Origin: Anaerolineae bacterium
Lineage (GTDB): Bacteria; Chloroflexota; Anaerolineae; Aggregatilineales; J027
DNA: 64,000 bases
Assembly: GCA_021463865.1 (NCBI GenBank)
Contig: JAJTXY010000002.1
Span: 128,219-192,218, forward strand
Reading direction: 5' to 3'
Shown: positions 58,879-64,000 of the stretch, in pieces
How positions within the stretch are numbered: position 1 is the stretch's first letter
How the letters are laid out: each line of letters starts with the position of its first letter
Program-made: the position numbers and the translations under genes
Notes under the pieces: model-generated
What the model was told of the DNA's origin: nothing
The model's input: the letters and a program-made list of their open reading frames with translations, nothing else
Database searches by the model: none

Positions 58879-61083
58879 TTGAGCAAAAAAGCCGAACGTT
58901 ACGTCCTTGCATTTATCATCGTCGGTTATCTCATTCTGGCAGGGAGTTATGCTCAAGGCCCATTGTTTGAGCCACATGATGAGGATTTGCACTATGATTA
59001 CATCCTTGTTTTGGCAAAAGAGCATGTGTTCCCCAACCCATATCCTGAAGAATGGACAGAATATCTGCAACCCCCCGGCTATTATTTGCTGAATGCCCCC
59101 ATTCTCGCTCTCCTGCCCGATCATGATTTTAAAGACCGCTACGAAGAGATGCGCAAAAATCCCTTTGCGGGCGAATTGATTGACATCCCCCACCAGCAAA
59201 ATCGCAACCAGTATCTGCATGACCGCAGTGAATCCTTTCCTTACGAAGGCAACGACACCGCACGCAATACCCAAGTGTTGCGCTGGTTTTCGATATTGCT
59301 AGGACTGTTCACTTTATATTTCAGCTACCGGATTTATCAACTACTGTGGCCTGACCGACCCTATCGAAGGCTGTTGGCGCTTGGCATCGTCGCGTTTTGG
59401 CCGCTTTTCGTTCGTATGTCCGGGGCGATCAATAACGATAACTTGGTCTATCTGTTGGCGACCCTCAGCCTCTATTTGGTGCTGCGCCAAATGAAGGACG
59501 GACCGTCGCTAAAACAAAACATCATCTTAGGGATTGTGTTGGGAACTAGCCTGATGACTAAATCCTACACCGGATTTCTCGCAATCCCAGTTGGGCTTTG
59601 GGTCATCACTGATCGGCGGACTTGGCGGTACGTGCCGTTGATACTCGCGCTTACGCTGGGGATTGGAGGTTGGTGGTATGTGCGGAACATCATCGTGTAT
59701 GGAAACGCTACCTTTTACGATCACCCTCAGTTGCAGGCTTGGTGGGTAAAACCCGGTGGCAGATTTTCATTAAGTTATGCGCTCGATACCTTTCCGTTGA
59801 TCTTTCATCATTTCTGGGCACATTACCGCTTAATCGTCGTCCACCGACCTTTATACATGGGGTTCTATACTGTCAGCATCATCAGCATAGTCGGTATGAT
59901 CTTCCAAGCATTTCGGTTCTTGCGCCTTCTCTATCGTGAAAAGTGGTCGGTAGAACGTCGGTATGCCTTCAAACAAGGGCTGGTGGTCGCCGGATTTGTG
60001 GTGGGATCGTTTCTGATGATCTTTTATATTTGCGGCACAATCTACAGTGGTTATCAGGGCCGCTACGCGCTGGGAGCCATCGCAGGTATGGGGGCGTGTA
60101 TGGCACTGGGCCTAGAGGGGTGGCTGCCAGAAAAAGTAAAACGACCTTTTGTATTGACCAGTATCACCTTTATGGCCGCGCTCTCGATGGTCATATTTGC
60201 AGGCTACTACCGATTTGTGTTCACCGTCTTTCCCCCACCCAACGAAGTTGAACACCCTATCGTGTATCGTTATGACAACACGGTGGAACTCATCGGCGTC
60301 AAGGAGATTTCAGTTGGCGGGCAGCCGGGTGACATCGTTGAGATCGTGGGCTATTGGCGGGCGTTGGGTACTGCTACCAACCCCAACTATGTAGTATCAG
60401 TCACGGCGTTTGGCAGTACCGAGCTTCGTAAACACAGCTATCCGGGTGGTGGCAATATGATAGCGACGGATTGGCGAGCAGGGGATGAATGGACTGAGCG
60501 CTACTTTATGAAGATTCCGCGTGATGCTGAAACACAGAAGGTTTATCCACTGAGCATCGGCCTCTTTGATGTGGTGACGGGTTATATCCCACCGATCACA
60601 GATGCCAATGGGCAAGAGGTGTTTCCGGTGGTCGGGCGATTCATCGTGCATGGGACGCCTGTCGCCAATCCCGCTTATGATTACACACTTGGCAATATCA
60701 TTGGCTTGACACCCACGAGTTTGCGGCGCAATGGTGATGACATTACCCTGTGCGTAGATTGGGTATCGCTCAAGGCTACCAACACCGATTTCCATTATTT
60801 TGTGCATGTCTATCAAGGTGAGGAATATTTTACGCAAGTTGATGGGCAGCCACGCAGCGGCGATTACCCAACAGGCGCATGGCTTCCCGGTGAGGTTATC
60901 AAAGACTGTATGACCATCAATGCCGCTGGACTCCCCAACGACGGTTGGTCGGTCAAGATCGGCCTGTATGACCCAACGAATTTACAGCGTCTCCCTATAC
61001 ATGATGAAGCGGGCAATGTCCTAGCAAACGATTGGCTTAGTTTGGTGATTGGGGAAGATGGAGCGGTTATTTCACAACCGTAG
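58879..61083 (+). CDS. GT39-like membrane glycosyltransferase
   Basis: Encodes about 734 residues. Some 10-12 membrane segments lie within 1-450; the first external loop contains GPLFEPHDEDLHYDYI near 24-39, the Asp-Glu pair expected in polyprenyl-phosphate-dependent transferases. A soluble external region (about 455-734) of beta-rich character follows. The TTG at 58879 is the best start: cggag lies 6 bases upstream and the membrane domain begins at once, whereas the in-frame ATG at 58804 is buried in the upstream methyltransferase gene. It probably uses the carrier lipid sugar made by the GT2 enzyme in the same series. It ends 5 bases from the convergent recO gene. Confidence 0.85.
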   Translation: MSKKAERYVLAFIIVGYLILAGSYAQGPLFEPHDEDLHYDYILVLAKEHVFPNPYPEEWTEYLQPPGYYLLNAPILALLPDHDFKDRYEEMRKNPFAGELIDIPHQQNRNQYLHDRSESFPYEGNDTARNTQVLRWFSILLGLFTLYFSYRIYQLLWPDRPYRRLLALGIVAFWPLFVRMSGAINNDNLVYLLATLSLYLVLRQMKDGPSLKQNIILGIVLGTSLMTKSYTGFLAIPVGLWVITDRRTWRYVPLILALTLGIGGWWYVRNIIVYGNATFYDHPQLQAWWVKPGGRFSLSYALDTFPLIFHHFWAHYRLIVVHRPLYMGFYTVSIISIVGMIFQAFRFLRLLYREKWSVERRYAFKQGLVVAGFVVGSFLMIFYICGTIYSGYQGRYALGAIAGMGACMALGLEGWLPEKVKRPFVLTSITFMAALSMVIFAGYYRFVFTVFPPPNEVEHPIVYRYDNTVELIGVKEISVGGQPGDIVEIVGYWRALGTATNPNYVVSVTAFGSTELRKHSYPGGGNMIATDWRAGDEWTERYFMKIPRDAETQKVYPLSIGLFDVVTGYIPPITDANGQEVFPVVGRFIVHGTPVANPAYDYTLGNIIGLTPTSLRRNGDDITLCVDWVSLKATNTDFHYFVHVYQGEEYFTQVDGQPRSGDYPTGAWLPGEVIKDCMTINAAGLPNDGWSVKIGLYDPTNLQRLPIHDEAGNVLANDWLSLVIGEDGAVISQP

Positions 61084-61088
61084 GGGTA

Positions 61089-61856
61089 TCAAAATTCGTT
61101 GGAGATGCGCTTTAAAAAGGCCACACTCTGGAGGCGTTGTTCCAAAAGATACATGATGGTCGAGTGCAATACCTGTTCCAATTTGAAATGATTTTCGGGG
61201 CGGAGTTTTAGGTTTTTGACCTCGGCCCATTGATAACGTGTGAAATGTCGTAGAATTTTAAAATCATTGAGGGGCAGACTGATCATATACGAACGACCAA
61301 CCGCGTGAGATGCCGACACGACCCCGCCATCTTCGGCGCTATAGAATTGATCTTCGGCCTGCAATTCCTCTCCACTGACTGCACATTCAAACAACGACGG
61401 CGCATACCCCATCACTTCCAGCAAACGCAGTTCAAAATAGCGGGCGGCCAAACGCAAATCTATCTCCGGTTCGCACAGCCACCCTAACCCCGCCACCAAC
61501 AATTCATATGCCCCCGCATTCTCCTCATTGTCCGCCGAAAATCGGTCAATGAGTTCAGCAAACAGATTAGCATAGGCGATACGGTTGAGGTCGTCATGTA
61601 GGGCTAGAAATGGCTCGATGAGATCAATCTGGGTCACAATATTGAGGTTGCGCCCCTCCCCAACAACCATCTCAACCACCGTGTATAGTTCAACATGTCC
61701 CGCCGAACGTGAAGTGGGACGGCGTGCGCCTTTGGCAATCGCCCTAATTTTACCATAGTGAGGAGTAAGCAGGGTTAACAGGCGGTCAGCCTCACCAAAA
61801 TCACTGCGCCGCAAAATGACCGCCGGGGTTTTAAACGTTCGGCTACGATCCGTCAC
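61089..61856 (-). CDS. recO: DNA repair protein RecO
   Basis: Encodes 255 residues. An N-terminal OB-fold (about 1-85) has TPAVILRRSDFGEADRLLTLLTPHYGKI split over 10-37 and AKGARRPTSR; a helical domain follows. RecO loads RecA onto SSB-coated DNA with RecR and anneals strands. The zinc-finger Cys pairs of many homologues are absent; only the single Cys of LFECAVSGEEL remains, so this form probably lacks zinc. The start overlaps the end of cdd by 14 bases on the same strand, showing tight coupling. Confidence 0.93.
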   Translation of the reverse strand: MTDRSRTFKTPAVILRRSDFGEADRLLTLLTPHYGKIRAIAKGARRPTSRSAGHVELYTVVEMVVGEGRNLNIVTQIDLIEPFLALHDDLNRIAYANLFAELIDRFSADNEENAGAYELLVAGLGWLCEPEIDLRLAARYFELRLLEVMGYAPSLFECAVSGEELQAEDQFYSAEDGGVVSASHAVGRSYMISLPLNDFKILRHFTRYQWAEVKNLKLRPENHFKLEQVLHSTIMYLLEQRLQSVAFLKRISNEF

Positions 61857-62298
61857 GTGTGCCTTTCCGATTACCTACGCGCTCTTTATTGAGATTGGCA
61901 GGCCCAAATCCTTCTGGCAGAAGTTCGCGGAGGGGCTTTTGCATCAGCAGTGTGCCATCGGTATCTGCAATCAATACCAGCATATCGGGGTTAAATTCAT
62001 TCAACACTTGGCGGCACTCCCCACAGGGCGTTCCACCATTTTCGGTGACGACAGCAACGGCTTGAAATGAGATACAACCCTCGCTAATTGCCTTGACCAC
62101 TGCACTACGTTCGGCACAAATCCCGACCGGGTAGGCAGCGTTTTCAACATTGCAGCCCGTATAGACGTCTCCATTCTCCCCTAACAAGGCTGCGCCAACG
62201 TAATAATGACTATACGGAGCATAAGCGCGTTGACGGACGGTTTTGGCTTTTTCAATCAACTGCCGAATCGTCTCGGAGGACAGACTGGGTGTAGACAT
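61843..62298 (-). CDS. cdd: Cytidine deaminase
   Basis: Encodes 151 residues of a small homotetrameric cytidine deaminase that salvages cytidine and deoxycytidine to uridines. Zinc-site motifs are intact: AYAPYSHYYVGAALL near 26-40, TGCNVENAAYPVGICAERSA near 51-70 with the catalytic Glu, and PCGECRQ near 92-98. The C-terminus after residue 125 is basic and longer than usual. It abuts the CNNM/CorC gene upstream with no spacer and overlaps recO downstream. Confidence 0.95.
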   Translation of the reverse strand: MSTPSLSSETIRQLIEKAKTVRQRAYAPYSHYYVGAALLGENGDVYTGCNVENAAYPVGICAERSAVVKAISEGCISFQAVAVVTENGGTPCGECRQVLNEFNPDMLVLIADTDGTLLMQKPLRELLPEGFGPANLNKERVGNRKGTRDGS

Positions 62299-63690
62299 TT
62301 AGGACTCACTTGGTTTGTTAGTTAATGAAGGGGAAGGCAATGCTTCAACGGTTGGGTTGGTACTGGTCGTCCGGCTATCTTTGGGATGGTCGGTTGTTTC
62401 TTCAGGTTGCGGCATGACCTTCTTGACATTCACACGCCGTATGCGTCGGCCCGTTACCGACAGTACCCGAATCACGACCTGATTAGCCGTAATCTCATCA
62501 CCCGGCACTGGCACCCGCCCCAATTTTTCAAAGATGTAACCGCCAAGTGTATCACTTTCTTCAGTTGGAAGCGAGACACCCAATAGATGGTTGACGTTAT
62601 CGAGGTCTATACGGGCATTAAAGATATATTCCGTGTCACTAACTTCTTCGTAAAGGGCTTCTTCTTTAAAGTCATACTCGTCTTGGATTTCCCCAACAAT
62701 TTCCTCAATCAAGTCTTCAATCGTGAGGATACCCGCCGTCCCGCCAAATTCATCCACAACATAAACCAGATGCGTTTTGCGCTCCTGTAATTCGATCAGC
62801 AGGTCGCTCGCTTTTTTGGACTCCGGAATAAAATAGGCTTCACGCAGGAGGGATTGAAGGGATTCGGGTTTCTGTCCGTCGCGCCAGACCTTCAACAAAT
62901 CTTTGGCATACAGGCTACCCACTATATTATCAATCGTATCGCGGTAGACCGGGATACGTGAGTGACCCTCTGTGATGATCAAATCCAGCGCTTCCTCAAT
63001 GGTGGAATCAATATCCAGCGCCACAATATCAATGCGAGGAACCATGACTTCACGGGCAAGGGTATCATCGAAAAAGCGGATGATTGAGTAAATCATCTCT
63101 TTTTCTTCATCCTCCAAAACACCTTCCTCTTGGCCTGCATCTACCAGCGTCTTGATTTCTTCTTCGGTGACGAGTTGACTGGTGCCACTGCCGCCGAGCA
63201 GGGTAGCGATTTGTCCCGATATTCGCAAGATGAGCAGAATGAGAGGCGCGAAGAACCGCACCAGATTGAACATGGCCCATCCTGCAACAATCGCATATCG
63301 TTCTGGACGACTTGCCCCGATAACGGTAGGGATACGATCTCCCACGACCAGCAGCAGGATACTCGTTAGAGACACCAGCCCGATGTATAACACACCGAGG
63401 CTAAGAGTATTATTCGTCGCTTTTTCAATTGGGTCAGTAAAAGTCGCAATTACCAGTAGCACAATTAGACTGTCGAGCACAATGGACAAAAACTGATATG
63501 TCGCCATTAAGCGTGTAGCATCTTCACCAAGCTTCAGGGCGCGGCTGACACGCTTCTGACCGTTTTCGAGGCGCTCCCGTAGGAGGCTCTTGCGAGAATT
63601 GACTAATCCGCTGTAGCCAAGTGTAAGCAGCAGCTTAACGGATAGCAATACGAGCGCGGCGACTAGGCCGGTTGTAAAACTAATCTCCAC
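62299..63690 (-). CDS. CNNM/CorC-type membrane transporter with CBS domains
   Basis: Encodes about 463 residues. A DUF21/CNNM membrane domain with four segments (1-190) leads to a CBS pair (about 200-320) opening with EVMVPRIDIVALD and containing GHSRIPVYRDTID, then a CorC_HlyC domain (about 335-420) with YVVDEFGGTAGILTIEDLIEEI split over 315-340. The acidic/Pro-rich tail is not conserved. The family exports Mg2+ or related cations; the older name hemolysin is misleading. The GTG at 63690 is chosen because gaggg lies 6 bases upstream; a TTG at 63744 has no site. A strong promoter lies 176 bases upstream, and cdd and recO follow without gaps. Confidence 0.9.
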   Translation of the reverse strand: MEISFTTGLVAALVLLSVKLLLTLGYSGLVNSRKSLLRERLENGQKRVSRALKLGEDATRLMATYQFLSIVLDSLIVLLVIATFTDPIEKATNNTLSLGVLYIGLVSLTSILLLVVGDRIPTVIGASRPERYAIVAGWAMFNLVRFFAPLILLILRISGQIATLLGGSGTSQLVTEEEIKTLVDAGQEEGVLEDEEKEMIYSIIRFFDDTLAREVMVPRIDIVALDIDSTIEEALDLIITEGHSRIPVYRDTIDNIVGSLYAKDLLKVWRDGQKPESLQSLLREAYFIPESKKASDLLIELQERKTHLVYVVDEFGGTAGILTIEDLIEEIVGEIQDEYDFKEEALYEEVSDTEYIFNARIDLDNVNHLLGVSLPTEESDTLGGYIFEKLGRVPVPGDEITANQVVIRVLSVTGRRIRRVNVKKVMPQPEETTDHPKDSRTTSTNPTVEALPSPSLTNKPSES

Positions 63691-63866
63691 AATAGTCCCT
63701 CTGAGATTGAACAACAATGGTACGGCAGCAAGACCAGAAGCCAATAACTGACTTTCGGCGCTGAAAAAACAAGTAGGCCGTTAAGCAATGTAAGGGGGGT
63801 TCAGTTAAAGAAGGTTCGTTCACGCTCGTCGCGTCTTGCCTTATTAAACGCAAGTTTGCCTTTCTA
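63691..63866 (-). other. Long 5' leader of the CNNM-cdd-recO operon
   Basis: The predicted untranslated leader holds short hairpins, including CTTGC / GCAAG around a 10-base loop near its 5' end, and a CCCCCC tract (63799-63794) that could pair with upstream G runs only if transcription began earlier. I do not recognise a known riboswitch (M-box, ydaO and yybP-ykoY were considered). No convincing small gene is present. Confidence 0.35.
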
Positions 63867-63872
63867 TTTGGC

Positions 63873-63901
63873 ATTATATCAAGCCCCCCTGTCAGATGCA
63901 A
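63873..63901 (-). promoter_or_regulatory. Strong promoter of the CNNM-cdd-recO operon
   Basis: On the minus strand: TTGCAT (63901-63896), exactly 17 bases, then TATAAT (63878-63873) preceded by TGA (extended -10). Transcription should start near 63866, leaving a leader of about 176 nt before the GTG at 63690. Confidence 0.75.
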
Positions 63902-63944
63902 CAGAAAATGCCTCCCACAGAATGCAAATCAACCACATCTCTGC

Positions 63945-63950
63945 TAGAAT
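63945..63950 (+). promoter_or_regulatory. Candidate -10 element for a leaderless transcript
   Basis: TAGAAT ends 7 bases before the ATG at 63958. There is no ribosome-binding site, so transcription would start at the start codon. The -35 is not recognisable. Confidence 0.4.
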
Positions 63951-63957
63951 ACACATC

Positions 63958-64000
63958 ATGACGCAACGTGACACATTTTCCGCAAATTGGCCTGTGATCG
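63958..64000 (+). CDS. Partial gene at the window edge, possibly DNA polymerase III delta prime
   Basis: Fourteen codons are visible (MTQRDTFSANWPVI) before the window ends. NWPVI soon after the start is the usual opening of clamp-loader delta prime subunits, which continue GH-x-WAV. The evidence is slight; the reading frame itself is supported by the -10 element at the leaderless distance. Confidence 0.35.
   Translation, partial: MTQRDTFSANWPVI

Noticed and set aside
63793-63890. AGGGGGG / CCCCCCT inverted repeat spanning about 100 bases
   Set aside because: The right arm lies in the promoter spacer and would not be transcribed with the left arm from the mapped promoter; chance pairing of homopolymers is likely.
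63680-63901. 73-codon frame upstream of the CNNM gene on the minus strand
   Set aside because: It begins at or before the predicted promoter elements and has no recognisable protein features.
1-64000. tRNA, rRNA, insertion sequences, phage genes or attachment sites
   Set aside because: No cloverleaf with a T-loop motif, transposase, integrase or terminal repeats were seen on either strand; a covariance-model scan was not possible here.

Overview
The window is an ordinary-looking chromosomal segment from a bacterium that is most likely a member of the Chloroflexota (Anaerolineae-like). Grounds: a giant membrane protein with the YYY-type (DUF2298) module known mainly from Chloroflexi and Archaea, several Dol-P-Man-type membrane glycosyltransferases, large Hanks-type kinases fused to STAND and WD40 modules, mixed use of Shine-Dalgarno and apparently leaderless starts, and no outer-membrane biogenesis genes. 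This assignment is inference. I see no rRNA, tRNA, CRISPR array, insertion sequence or prophage. Forty-six genes plus one partial gene at the right edge fill the window, and no gap exceeds 300 bases.

Layout. 87-9744: a duplicated secreted protein, an aldo/keto reductase, a PrsW-type protease fused to a cyclic-nucleotide-binding-like domain, PEP carboxylase, an RNA m5U methyltransferase, an N-formylglutamate amidohydrolase-like enzyme and FolC. 9809-20061: a secreted tandem esterase with one apparently dead domain, two large divergently transcribed membrane glycosyltransferases and a metallophosphoesterase. 20048-26398: a 2116-residue kinase-STAND-WD40 receptor with 21 WD40 repeats.

26544-37964: a catabolic island on both strands. 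The minus strand carries methylmalonate-semialdehyde dehydrogenase, a luciferase-like flavin oxidoreductase, dihydropyrimidinase, an omega-aminotransferase and type III pantothenate kinase. The plus strand carries an ABC importer (two permeases, one ATPase, one NMT1/THI5-like binding protein). The set suggests uptake and degradation of a pyrimidine- or hydantoin-like compound to a beta-amino acid and then a semialdehyde.

37994-49478: TfoX-like protein, CoaBC, a split ThrE exporter, a second Ser/Thr kinase next to a degenerate methyltransferase, an MFS transporter, an RtcB RNA ligase broken by a one-base frameshift, and a sulfur-type operon (small protein, MBL-fold/rhodanese protein, O-methyltransferase). 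49638-53285: a heterodimeric ABC exporter with a clear promoter and terminator.

53369-61083: ADP-ribosylglycohydrolase, low-Mr phosphatase and fructosamine kinase form a likely damage-repair cassette. They run directly into a glycan assembly group (GT2, GNAT, two methyltransferases, membrane GT). 61089-63690: the minus-strand operon CNNM/CorC-cdd-recO behind a strong extended -10 promoter and a leader of about 176 nt. The window ends 14 codons into a plus-strand gene that may encode DNA polymerase III delta prime.
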